From contig DBMH01000043.1 in assembly GCA_002297645.1 (NCBI GenBank), positions 1 to 13,399 on the forward strand: 13,399 bases of DNA. Direction: 5' to 3'. Under the pieces are notes generated by a model. The model was given only the letters and a program-made list of their open reading frames with translations, ran no database searches and had not been told where the DNA came from. The position numbers were made by a program, and so were the translations under genes. Shown piece after piece: positions 1 to 5,499 of the stretch; within the stretch, counting starts at the first letter, position 1, and the number at the start of each line of letters is the position of its first letter. Source of the DNA: Rhodanobacteraceae bacterium UBA703. Its GTDB lineage: Bacteria > Pseudomonadota > Gammaproteobacteria > Xanthomonadales > Rhodanobacteraceae.

Positions 1-677
1 AACGCGGTTGGTTCCTGCCGGTTGCCGTGTATGAAGCCCTGCAGGCCGCAGCGGGCACGACGCTCGGCGCGGACATCGCGATCGACAAGCGCATCCCGAT
101 GGGAGGCGGCCTCGGCGGAGGCAGCTCGGATGCCGCGACGACGCTGGTCGCCCTCGATGCGTTGTGGCGCACCGGCCTGGCCGAGGACGATCTCGCCGGT
201 CTCGGCCTGGGCCTCGGCGCCGACGTCCCCGTGTTCGTGCGCGGCCGCAGCGCCTGGGCCGAAGGGGTCGGGGAGCGGCTGACTCCGCTCGATCTGCCCG
301 AGCGCTGGTATGTCGTCGTCGACCCCGGCGCCACGGTGCCGACCGCCGGCCTGTTCGCTGCCCCGGAATTGACACGCGATGCTCCGCGGCTGACAATTCC
401 GCGTTTCCTTGCGGGCGAACCGACGAACAATGCGTTCGAGCCGGTCGTGCGCGGGCGCTTTCCCGCGGTGGCGATGGCGTTGGACTGGCTCGGCGCCTAC
501 GGCGCGGCGCGGCTCAGCGGATCCGGAGGCTGCCTCTTCGTGGCGGTCGACACGCGCGAAACGGCGGCGGGAATCGTGGACAATTGTCCGCCCGGCCTGC
601 GCGCCCATGTGGCGCGTGGCGTGGCGGAATCGCCGTTGCTGGCGCGACTCGACGAGTGGCGCGCCGGAGTGGGGTAA
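1..677 (+). CDS. ispE: 4-diphosphocytidyl-2-C-methyl-D-erythritol kinase, 3' part
   Basis: This is the C-terminal part of IspE, the cytoplasmic GHMP kinase that phosphorylates the 2-hydroxyl of CDP-methylerythritol with ATP in the MEP pathway to IPP and DMAPP. The frame is open to the left edge (first whole codon at 3) and stops with TAA at 675-677. About 224 residues are present against roughly 283 in E. coli, so 60-odd N-terminal residues, including the catalytic Lys, lie outside the window. The glycine-rich ATP loop PMGGGLGGGSSDAA is at 96-137, and the catalytic Asp of the GADVPVFV motif is encoded at 222-224. The C-terminal GHMP motif SGSGGCLF lies near 516-540. A tRNA-Gln and prs follow, the usual neighbours in Xanthomonadales. 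The GTG at 27 is internal and is not the real start. Identification is secure. Confidence 0.96.
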   Translation, partial: RGWFLPVAVYEALQAAAGTTLGADIAIDKRIPMGGGLGGGSSDAATTLVALDALWRTGLAEDDLAGLGLGLGADVPVFVRGRSAWAEGVGERLTPLDLPERWYVVVDPGATVPTAGLFAAPELTRDAPRLTIPRFLAGEPTNNAFEPVVRGRFPAVAMALDWLGAYGAARLSGSGGCLFVAVDTRETAAGIVDNCPPGLRAHVARGVAESPLLARLDEWRAGVG

Positions 678-776
678 GGTTTTTTTCGCGGCGCGGAGCG
701 TCGCGTGCGGTCAACGGCGCAGGACGTGCCGGCGTGCAGGTCGCGGCAGGAGCCCGGTCTTCCGCAATGAACACGG

Positions 777-851
777 TGGGGCGTCGCCAAGCGGTAAGGC
801 ACCGGGTTTTGATCCCGGCATTCGCAGGTTCGAATCCTGCCGCCCCAGCCA
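777..851 (+). tRNA. tRNA-Gln, anticodon UUG
   Basis: A complete 75-base cloverleaf. The acceptor arm TGGGGCG (777-783) pairs with CGCCCCA (841-847); G848 is the discriminator and CCA (849-851) is encoded. The D arm contains AAGCGGTAAGG. The anticodon stem CCGGG/CCCGG encloses the loop TTTTGAT, giving anticodon TTG. The T arm contains GGTTCGAATCC. It is nearly identical in layout to the E. coli glutamine tRNA. It lies 99 bases after ispE and 83 bases before prs, so co-transcription with either is possible; no clear promoter is visible. Confidence 0.98.
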
Positions 852-923
852 CCTCGGGCCCGTAGCGGGCCTGTTTCGGTGATTCGATCTCCATGGCCCG
901 CACGGGTCGAAAGTCGGCGCAAC

Positions 924-927
924 GGAG
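924..927 (+). promoter_or_regulatory. Ribosome binding site that decides the prs start
   Basis: GGAG lies 7 bases before the GTG at 935. The in-frame ATG further upstream at 893 has no purine-rich element before it, and residues encoded between 893 and 935 do not resemble the N-terminus of PRPP synthetases. I therefore prefer GTG 935. Confidence 0.6.
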
Positions 928-934
928 TCAAGGC

Positions 935-1903
935 GTGAACACGAACGTGGGCACTTCCGGCATGCTGGTCTTTTCCGGCAACGCCAACCGCGGTCTGGCG
1001 ACGGCGATCTGCAGCGAACTCAGCGTGCCGCTCGGCAAGGCTCTGGTCGGTCGCTTCAGCGACGGCGAGGTGCAGATCGAGATCGAGGAGAACGTGCGCC
1101 GCCAGGAGGTCTTCGTCGTGCAGCCGACGTGCGCCCCGACGGCCGACAACTTCATGGACCTGCTGGCCCTGATCGACGCGCTCAAGCGCGCCTCGGCGGC
1201 CAGCGTCACCGCGGTGATCCCGTACTTCGGCTACGCGCGGCAGGATCGCCGTCCGCGCTCCGCGCGCGTGCCGATCACGGCCAAGGTCGCGGCGGAGATG
1301 ATCGGCGTGGTCGGGACGGACCGCGTGCTGACGGTCGACCTGCACGCGGACCAGATCCAGGGCTTCTTCGACATCCCGCTCGACAACGTGTACGCCTCGC
1401 CGGTGCTGCTGGCCGACATCTGGCGCTACTACGCCAAGGACGACCTGATCGTCGTCTCGCCGGACGTCGGTGGCGTCGTGCGTGCCCGGGCCATCGCCAA
1501 GCGCCTCGACGACGCGGACCTCGCGATCATCGACAAGCGTCGCCCGCGCGCCAACGAGGCGACGGTCATGAACATCATCGGCGACGTCGAGAACAAGGTA
1601 TGCGTGCTGGTGGACGACATCGTCGATACCGCCGGTACGCTCTGCGCGGCGGCCGCTGCGCTGAAGAAGCGCGGAGCGCGCAAGGTCGTGGCCTACTGCA
1701 CGCACCCGGTCCTGTCCGGCCCGGCGATCCAGAACATTTCCGGTTCGGCGCTCGACGAGCTCGTCGTCACCGACACGATCCCGCTGTCGGAAGCGGCGAA
1801 GGCCTGTGGCCGCATCCGCCAGCTCTCCGTCGCGGAACTGCTGGCCGAAACGATCCGCCGCATCGCCTACGGCGAGTCGGTCAGTTCGCTGTATGTCGAT
1901 TGA
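935..1903 (+). CDS. prs: Ribose-phosphate pyrophosphokinase (PRPP synthetase)
   Basis: Makes 5-phosphoribosyl-1-pyrophosphate from ribose 5-phosphate and ATP in the cytoplasm, feeding purine, pyrimidine, histidine, tryptophan and NAD synthesis. From GTG 935 the protein has 322 residues, close to the 315 of E. coli. Visible signatures are RFSDGE (about 40-45), the ATP-site RQDRR (102-106), the PRPP synthetase signature VDLHADQIQGFF (134-145) with its metal-binding His, the catalytic-loop region KRRPRA (201-206) and the ribose-phosphate loop VDDIVDTAGT (226-235). The start is uncertain: GTG 935 has GGAG 7 bases upstream; ATG 893 would add 14 residues; ATG 962 would begin right at the conserved MLVFSGNAN but has no ribosome site. 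The gene follows the tRNA and precedes rplY, the conserved order of the group. Nothing is missing or broken. Confidence 0.96.
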   Translation: MNTNVGTSGMLVFSGNANRGLATAICSELSVPLGKALVGRFSDGEVQIEIEENVRRQEVFVVQPTCAPTADNFMDLLALIDALKRASAASVTAVIPYFGYARQDRRPRSARVPITAKVAAEMIGVVGTDRVLTVDLHADQIQGFFDIPLDNVYASPVLLADIWRYYAKDDLIVVSPDVGGVVRARAIAKRLDDADLAIIDKRRPRANEATVMNIIGDVENKVCVLVDDIVDTAGTLCAAAAALKKRGARKVVAYCTHPVLSGPAIQNISGSALDELVVTDTIPLSEAAKACGRIRQLSVAELLAETIRRIAYGESVSSLYVD

Positions 1904-1909
1904 TTGAGA

Positions 1910-1991
1910 GCCGGGATTGGAGATTCGGGATTCGTCGAGACCAGCGCCTTGCGCTCCATCGAATCCCCCATCCCGAATCCCCAATCCCGGC
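1910..1991. repeat. Long inverted repeat, GGGATTCGGG family, copy 1
   Basis: The arms 1910-1929 and 1972-1991 are inverted copies matching at 19 of 20 positions, with a 42-base spacer. The arms carry GGGATT and ATTCGGG units repeated in series. The left arm begins 6 bases after the prs stop codon. A second element with the same core lies between pth and ychF (3428-3530), so this looks like a dispersed intergenic repeat rather than part of prs. In RNA it would form a long stem after prs. There is no T run after it, so it is not an ordinary intrinsic terminator; it may stabilise mRNA 3' ends. Confidence 0.8.
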
Positions 1992-1998
1992 TTTAAAC

Positions 1999-2042
1999 CC
2001 CTCTCCTGGTCGCGGGAGAGGGACCATGCCGCCGCGAGGCGG
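1999..2042 (+). promoter_or_regulatory. Two hairpins in the rplY leader
   Basis: First hairpin: CCCTCTCC (1999-2006) pairs perfectly with GGAGAGGG (2015-2022) around an 8-base loop. Second: CCGCC (2029-2033) pairs with GGCGG (2038-2042) around GCGA, a GNRA-type tetraloop. They lie 28 to 71 bases before the rplY ATG. They could be dispersed repeat material or a structured leader; the sequence alone does not decide. Confidence 0.5.
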
Positions 2043-2069
2043 TACAACCGCAGTAAAGGCAATACGAAA

Positions 2070-2705
2070 ATGGCAAAGACACATCAAATCAACGTGCAGA
2101 AGCGCGAGGACCAGGGCAAGGGTGCGAGCCGCCGCCTGCGTCGCGCGGGTTTCGTTCCGGCAGTCGTCTACGGTGGCGAGCTGCAGCCGGTCAGCATCCA
2201 GATCGAGCACAAGGACGTCTGGCACGCCAGCCAGAACGAGTGGTTCTACTCGTCCATCCTCGACCTCAGCCTCGGCGGCGACGTGCAGAAGGTCCTGCTG
2301 CGCGACATGCAGCGTCATCCGTTCAAGCAGCTCGTGCTGCACCTGGACTTCCAGCGCATCAACGAGAGCGAGGCGATCCGCCTGCGCGTGCCGCTGCACT
2401 TCCTGAACCAGGAAAGCTCGCCGGCGGGCAAGACCTCGGGCGTCGTCATCATGCACGAGCTGACCGAAGTCGAGGTGTCCTGCCTGCCGAAGCACCTGCC
2501 GGAATTCATCGAGGTGGACCTGTCCGACCTGAAGGTCGGCGACACCGTTCACCTGTCCGGCCTCAAGCTGCCGGCCGGTGTCGACATTCCGGAGCTGCGC
2601 CTGGGCAAGGAACACGACATCGCCGTCGTCGTCGCCAAGGAAGTGCGTCCGGAAGCCGAAGCCGCTCCGGCGGAAGGTGCGGCGGCAGCGGAAGAGAAGA
2701 AGTAA
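2070..2705 (+). CDS. rplY: 50S ribosomal protein L25 (general stress protein Ctc type)
   Basis: A 5S rRNA-binding protein of the large ribosomal subunit, in the long TL5/Ctc form with an extra C-terminal beta domain. It has 211 residues, whereas E. coli L25 has the N-terminal domain only (94). The RNA-binding L25 domain covers about residues 5-95, with the hallmark GASRRLRRAGFVPAVVYG (18-35) and QRHPFKQLVLHLDF (81-94). The TL5 C-terminal domain runs from about 100 to 190. The last 20 residues are an Ala/Glu-rich tail ending EEKK. ATG 2070 starts the conserved MAKTHQINVQKRE, with AAAGG ending 10 bases upstream. The frame is open further upstream (to 1917), but that part translates the intergenic repeat and is not protein. 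pth follows after 134 bases, a standard pairing in many bacteria. Confidence 0.96.
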   Translation: MAKTHQINVQKREDQGKGASRRLRRAGFVPAVVYGGELQPVSIQIEHKDVWHASQNEWFYSSILDLSLGGDVQKVLLRDMQRHPFKQLVLHLDFQRINESEAIRLRVPLHFLNQESSPAGKTSGVVIMHELTEVEVSCLPKHLPEFIEVDLSDLKVGDTVHLSGLKLPAGVDIPELRLGKEHDIAVVVAKEVRPEAEAAPAEGAAAAEEKK

Positions 2706-2728
2706 GAACCGCAAGGAAAGCCGGGTCG

Positions 2729-2744
2729 CGCGCCCGAAGGCGCG
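2729..2744 (+). other. Hairpin with CGAA tetraloop between rplY and pth
   Basis: CGCGCC (2729-2734) pairs perfectly with GGCGCG (2739-2744) around CGAA. It starts 23 bases after the rplY stop. No T run follows, so it is probably not a terminator. It is the first of two adjacent stem-loops in this 134-base gap. Confidence 0.6.
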
Positions 2745-2761
2745 TCCGCCGGTAAGGGCGG

Positions 2762-2794
2762 CGCGGGGAATCGGCGGAACGCCGTTTCCCCGCG
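2762..2794 (+). other. Strong 13-pair stem-loop between rplY and pth
   Basis: CGCGGGGAA (2762-2770) pairs with TTCCCCGCG (2786-2794). A single T/T mismatch follows, then CGGC (2772-2775) pairs with GCCG (2781-2784) around the 5-base loop GGAAC. This is a very stable RNA structure. No T run follows, so it could be an RNA processing or partial-termination site between rplY and pth, or part of a repeat. Its role is inferred only. Confidence 0.65.
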
Positions 2795-2816
2795 TGGCCT
2801 CGCGGCCGCTCCCACG
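2793..2816. repeat. GTGGGAGCGGCC-type palindromic element
   Basis: CGTGG (2793-2797) and CCACG (2812-2816) flank a GGCC/TCGC/GGCC core. Read on the minus strand it gives GTGGGAGCGGCCGCGAGGCC. It resembles the short 'GTAGGAGCGGC...GCCGCGA' palindromes I recall as dispersed in Xanthomonadales genomes. It ends 23 bases before the pth ATG and overlaps the right arm of the preceding stem-loop. The family assignment is from memory and unverified. Confidence 0.4.
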
Positions 2817-2839
2817 AGCCGGCGGCCTTGCGCCCAGCC

Positions 2840-3424
2840 ATGCCTTCACTCCGTCTCATCGTCGGCCTGGGAAATCCCGGCGCCGAGCATCTCAGGACCC
2901 GGCACAATGCCGGGTTCTGGTTCGTCGATGCCCTCGCGCAGCGCGAAGGCGTGCGTTTCGGCGTGGAATCGAAGCTGCGCGGCGAGACGGCGAAAGTCTC
3001 GATCGGCGGCGATCCGGTCTGGCTGCTGAAGCCGATCACCTACATGAATGCGAGCGGTTCTTCCGTCGGCGCCGCGTTGCGCTACTGGAAGATCGAGCCG
3101 GAGGAGATGCTCGTCGTCCACGACGACCTCGACCTCCCGCCCGGCACCGCGCGACTCAAGTTCGACGGCGGCCACGGCGGCCAGAATGGCCTGCGCGACC
3201 TGTTCGCGCACGTGGGGCACGGCAAGTTCCATCGCCTGCGGCTCGGCATCGGTCATCCCGGCCACCGGGACCGCGTGCACGGCTGGGTGCTGGGCAGGCC
3301 GTCGAAGGTCGACGAGGACCTCATGCTCGATGCGATCGCCCGCTCCCTCGACGTGCTGCCGCTGGCGGTATCCGGCCAGTACGAGGCGGCGATGAAGCAG
3401 TTGCATACGAACAGCCGGGACTAG
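2840..3424 (+). CDS. pth: Peptidyl-tRNA hydrolase
   Basis: Cleaves the ester bond of peptidyl-tRNAs released prematurely from ribosomes, recycling tRNA; cytoplasmic and usually essential. The protein has 194 residues, the same length as E. coli Pth. It begins MPSLRLIVGLGNPG, then has TRHNAGFWFVD with the catalytic His at residue 22 (E. coli His20). The HDDLDLPPG motif follows, with Asp95 matching E. coli Asp93, then GGHGGQNGLRD and FHRLRLGIGHPG. The end KQLHTNSRD is a normal C-terminus. ATG 2840 is chosen because it fits the family length; a TTG four codons upstream (2828) is in frame but unlikely. No good Shine-Dalgarno precedes the ATG, since the leader is mostly palindromic GC-rich sequence. 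The position between rplY and ychF is the conserved one. Confidence 0.97.
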   Translation: MPSLRLIVGLGNPGAEHLRTRHNAGFWFVDALAQREGVRFGVESKLRGETAKVSIGGDPVWLLKPITYMNASGSSVGAALRYWKIEPEEMLVVHDDLDLPPGTARLKFDGGHGGQNGLRDLFAHVGHGKFHRLRLGIGHPGHRDRVHGWVLGRPSKVDEDLMLDAIARSLDVLPLAVSGQYEAAMKQLHTNSRD

Positions 3425-3427
3425 GGC

Positions 3428-3530
3428 CCGGGATTCGGGATCCGGAAGAGCGGAAAGCCGCCTCCCTCCCGCATCCGGCTCCCGAACTCGCGGCTCCCAC
3501 GAATCCCGAATCTCCCTTCCCGAATCCCGG
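3428..3530. repeat. Inverted repeat, GGGATTCGGG family, copy 2
   Basis: The arms CCGGGATTCGGGA (3428-3440) and TCCCGAATCCCGG (3518-3530) are perfect 13-base inverted copies. The right side also holds a further CGAATCCCGAATC run at 3500-3512. The core equals that of the element after prs (1910-1991). It begins 3 bases after the pth stop and its right arm ends 7 bases before the ychF ATG, so it fills practically the whole gap. No T run follows. It is probably a dispersed intergenic repeat able to fold in RNA. Confidence 0.8.
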
Positions 3531-3537
3531 ACTCATC

Positions 3538-4629
3538 ATGGGCATCAAATGCGGCATCGTCGGCTTGCCTAACGTCGGCAAGTCGACCCTCTTCAACGCG
3601 CTGACCAAGGCCGGCATCGCGGCGGCGAACTTCCCGTTCTGCACGATCGAGCCGAACGTCGGCGTCGTACCGGTGCCGGATCCGCGCCTCGCCGCGCTCT
3701 CCGGTATCGCCAAGCCGCTGAAGATCATCCCGACCTCGATCGAGTTCGTCGACATCGCCGGCCTCGTCGCGGGCGCGTCGAAGGGCGAGGGGCTCGGCAA
3801 CAAGTTCCTCGCGCACATCCGCGAAGTCGACGCGATCGCGCATGTCGTGCGCTGCTTCGAGCACCCCGACATCGTGCACGTCGCGAACAAGATCGATCCG
3901 ATCGCCGACATCGAGACGATCGACACCGAGCTCGCGCTGGCCGATCTCGAATCGGTCGAAAAGGCGCTGAACCGCGTCGAGCGCGCGGCCAAGGCGAACG
4001 ACAAGGACGCGATCGCGCGCCGACCCGTGCTGCAGAAGCTCATGGCCGGCCTCAACGAAGGCCGCGTCGCGCGCAGCCTCGGCCTCGACGAGGAGGAAAA
4101 GGCGCTCGTGCGCGACCTGTTCCTGCTCACGCTGAAGCCGCTGATGTACATCGCCAACGTGCGCGAGGACGGTTTCGAGAACAATCCGCATCTCGACCGC
4201 GTGCGCGAGCGCGCAGCGACGGAAGGCGCCGAGGTCGTGCCGGTGTGCGCGGCGATCGAGGAGGAGATGGCGCAGCTCGAGGACGCCGACCGCGACGAGT
4301 TCCTGAAGGACCTCGGACTCGACGAGCCGGGCCTGAACCGCGTGATCCGCGCCGGCTACAAGCTGCTCGGCTTGCAGACGTATTTCACCGCCGGCGAGAA
4401 GGAAGTCCGCGCGTGGCAGGTGAAGAAGGGCGCTACCGCGCCGCAGGCCGCCGGCGTGATCCACACCGATTTCGAACGCGGCTTCATCCGCGCCGAGACG
4501 ATCGCCTACGACGACTACATCAAGTACAGAGGCGAAGCCGGTGCGCGCGATGCGGGCCGCCTGCGTCTGGAAGGCAAGGAATACGTCGTCCAGGAAGGCG
4601 ACGTGCTGCACTTCCGCTTCAACGTATGA
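3538..4629 (+). CDS. ychF: Redox/ribosome-associated ATPase YchF (Obg-family, OLA1 type)
   Basis: A universally conserved P-loop NTPase of the Obg group that prefers ATP, binds ribosomes and takes part in stress responses and translation control. It has 363 residues, exactly the E. coli length. The P-loop GLPNVGKST is at residues 9-17. Switch II reads DIAGLVAGASKGEGLGN, with the hydrophobic residue in place of a catalytic Gln that marks HAS-GTPases. The nucleotide-specificity motif is NVRE near 207-210 instead of NKxD, which explains the ATP preference of the family. The C-terminal TGS domain (about 278-363) starts at LQTYFTAGEKEVRAW and ends in FRFNV. ATG 3538 matches the family start. No Shine-Dalgarno is visible, because the inverted repeat ends 7 bases before the ATG. 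Confidence 0.97.
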   Translation: MGIKCGIVGLPNVGKSTLFNALTKAGIAAANFPFCTIEPNVGVVPVPDPRLAALSGIAKPLKIIPTSIEFVDIAGLVAGASKGEGLGNKFLAHIREVDAIAHVVRCFEHPDIVHVANKIDPIADIETIDTELALADLESVEKALNRVERAAKANDKDAIARRPVLQKLMAGLNEGRVARSLGLDEEEKALVRDLFLLTLKPLMYIANVREDGFENNPHLDRVRERAATEGAEVVPVCAAIEEEMAQLEDADRDEFLKDLGLDEPGLNRVIRAGYKLLGLQTYFTAGEKEVRAWQVKKGATAPQAAGVIHTDFERGFIRAETIAYDDYIKYRGEAGARDAGRLRLEGKEYVVQEGDVLHFRFNV

Positions 4630-4639
4630 CCGGCTGATC

Positions 4640-4666
4640 GCCCGGTGCGCGGATCGCGTGCCGGGC
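4640..4666 (+). terminator. Candidate terminator hairpin after ychF
   Basis: An 11-pair stem: GCCCGGTGCGC (4640-4650) against GCGTGCCGGGC (4656-4666), including two G/T wobbles, with a 5-base loop GGATC. It begins 10 bases after the ychF stop. Only a short GTTT follows, 11 bases later, so it lacks a proper U tract. It probably ends or protects the housekeeping transcript. Confidence 0.5.
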
Positions 4667-4711
4667 GGACTGATAGGTTTCGCAGCCTGACCGCGTTTTC
4701 CTGCGGCGATA

Positions 4712-4737
4712 GCCGCTTCGGCGGCGCTTGCCGGAGG
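4712..4737 (+). promoter_or_regulatory. TTCG-tetraloop hairpin next to a strong ribosome binding site
   Basis: GCCGC (4712-4716) pairs with GCGGC (4721-4725) around TTCG, the very stable C(UUCG)G tetraloop. GGAGG (4733-4737) follows 7 bases after the stem and 5 bases before ATG 4743, which decides that start over the in-frame TTG at 4728. Whether the hairpin affects translation is unknown. Confidence 0.6.
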
Positions 4738-4742
4738 AAACC

Positions 4743-5279
4743 ATGCGTCTCGCTGTTGCTGCCACGCTGTTGCTCGCTTCCGCCTGCGCGCACGCGGCCG
4801 AAAATGCCGTCGTCGCCTCCGAACTCGACGTCCTGACGATGGAAGAGGGCATCTGGGACGCGGCGATCGAATTCCCGCCCGCGACGCCCGGCGAGGCGCC
4901 GACGCGTGCGAGCGGCGTGCAGACGAACACGTTCGTGACCGGCAGGCGCTGGATCCGCAACGATTTCGAGGTCGATGCGAAATACGGCGGGCACGGTACC
5001 TGGGGCTACGACCCGAGGAAGCAGCGCTACGTCGGCATCTGGGTCGACAGCAACCAGGACTACATCCGCCTCGACGAGGGCACCTGGGATGCGGCATCGA
5101 GGACGATGACGTGGATCTCGGAGTTGCGCCAGCCCGACCCTCATCCCCCGGCGAAGTACCGCATGACCGAGGTGTTTCGTGGCGACACGCGCGTACTGAC
5201 GATGACCGCGATCGGTGCGAAGAGCGGCAAGGAAATACCGCTCGGCAAGATCACCTTCACCCGCCGCACGCATCACTAG
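4743..5279 (+). CDS. Exported DUF1579-like protein
   Basis: A 178-residue protein with an N-terminal Sec signal (MRLAVAATLLLASACAHA, probable cut before AENAV), so it is likely periplasmic. A Cys at residue 15 follows ASA, but cleavage after AHA looks at least as good as a lipobox. The mature part matches the pattern I know for DUF1579: EEGIWDAAIEF near the start, RRWIRNDFEV in the middle, then TWGYDPRKQRYVGIWVDS at about 86-103 and a C-terminal KITFTRR strand. The family is a small beta barrel, related in shape to lipocalin-like folds, with no agreed function. ATG 4743 is set by GGAGG 5 bases upstream. The gene stands alone between the ychF hairpin and a convergent giant protease gene. The family call is by eye. 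Confidence 0.8.
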   Translation: MRLAVAATLLLASACAHAAENAVVASELDVLTMEEGIWDAAIEFPPATPGEAPTRASGVQTNTFVTGRRWIRNDFEVDAKYGGHGTWGYDPRKQRYVGIWVDSNQDYIRLDEGTWDAASRTMTWISELRQPDPHPPAKYRMTEVFRGDTRVLTMTAIGAKSGKEIPLGKITFTRRTHH

Positions 5280-5310
5280 GACGGCGGACGCCCCCGTCGC
5301 GTGTGCCGTG

Positions 5311-5336
5311 CCGGTCACGCGCGAGGCCGTGACCGG
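5311..5336 (+). terminator. Inverted repeat after the DUF1579-like gene
   Basis: CCGGTCACG (5311-5319) and CGTGACCGG (5328-5336) are perfect inverted copies around an 8-base loop, 31 bases after the stop of the plus-strand gene. No T run follows. It may be a weak terminator or 3'-end protector for the plus-strand gene. A smaller CCGGC/GCCGG hairpin lies at 5431-5443. Nothing else coding is seen in 5280-5452. Confidence 0.4.
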
Positions 5337-5452
5337 GAGCGACTTCGGGTTCACGACCGATCCGGCGGCGACGAGCGCCGCGATCTGCCGATGGAAATTC
5401 GCCCGGCATGTGCGGCCGCGTCATCGCGTGCCGGCCGAGCCGGCGATGAACC

Positions 5453-5485
5453 AAAAAAAAAGCCCCCCATCCTTGGATGGGGGGC
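5453..5485 (-). terminator. Intrinsic terminator of the S8 protease gene
   Basis: On the minus strand a GC-rich stem GCCCCCCATC / GATGGGGGGC (5476-5485 and 5462-5471, 4-base loop) is followed at once by nine U (A run 5453-5461 on the plus strand). It begins 14 bases after the protease stop codon. This is a classic Rho-independent terminator and serves the minus strand only, as the plus-strand side has no T run. Confidence 0.93.
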
Positions 5486-5499
5486 CGAACGGCGCAGTC

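Noticed and set aside
641..686. Possible terminator for ispE: stem at 641-665 plus seven T at 680-686
   Set aside because: The stem lies within the coding region, carries a bulge, and is separated from the T run by 14 bases, so it does not fit an intrinsic terminator.
497..2062. 521-codon minus-strand open frame across ispE, tRNA-Gln and prs
   Set aside because: It runs antisense to three secure genes, including a tRNA, and its translation shows no family motifs.
1917..2069. N-terminal extension of rplY
   Set aside because: The extra 51 codons translate the inverted repeat and leader hairpins; the conserved L25 start MAKTHQINV is at 2070.
4743..4800. Lipoprotein signal in the DUF1579-like protein (Cys at residue 15)
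   Set aside because: The position -3 is Ala instead of the preferred Leu, and AHA/AE just after gives a normal signal peptidase I site; left as a minor alternative.
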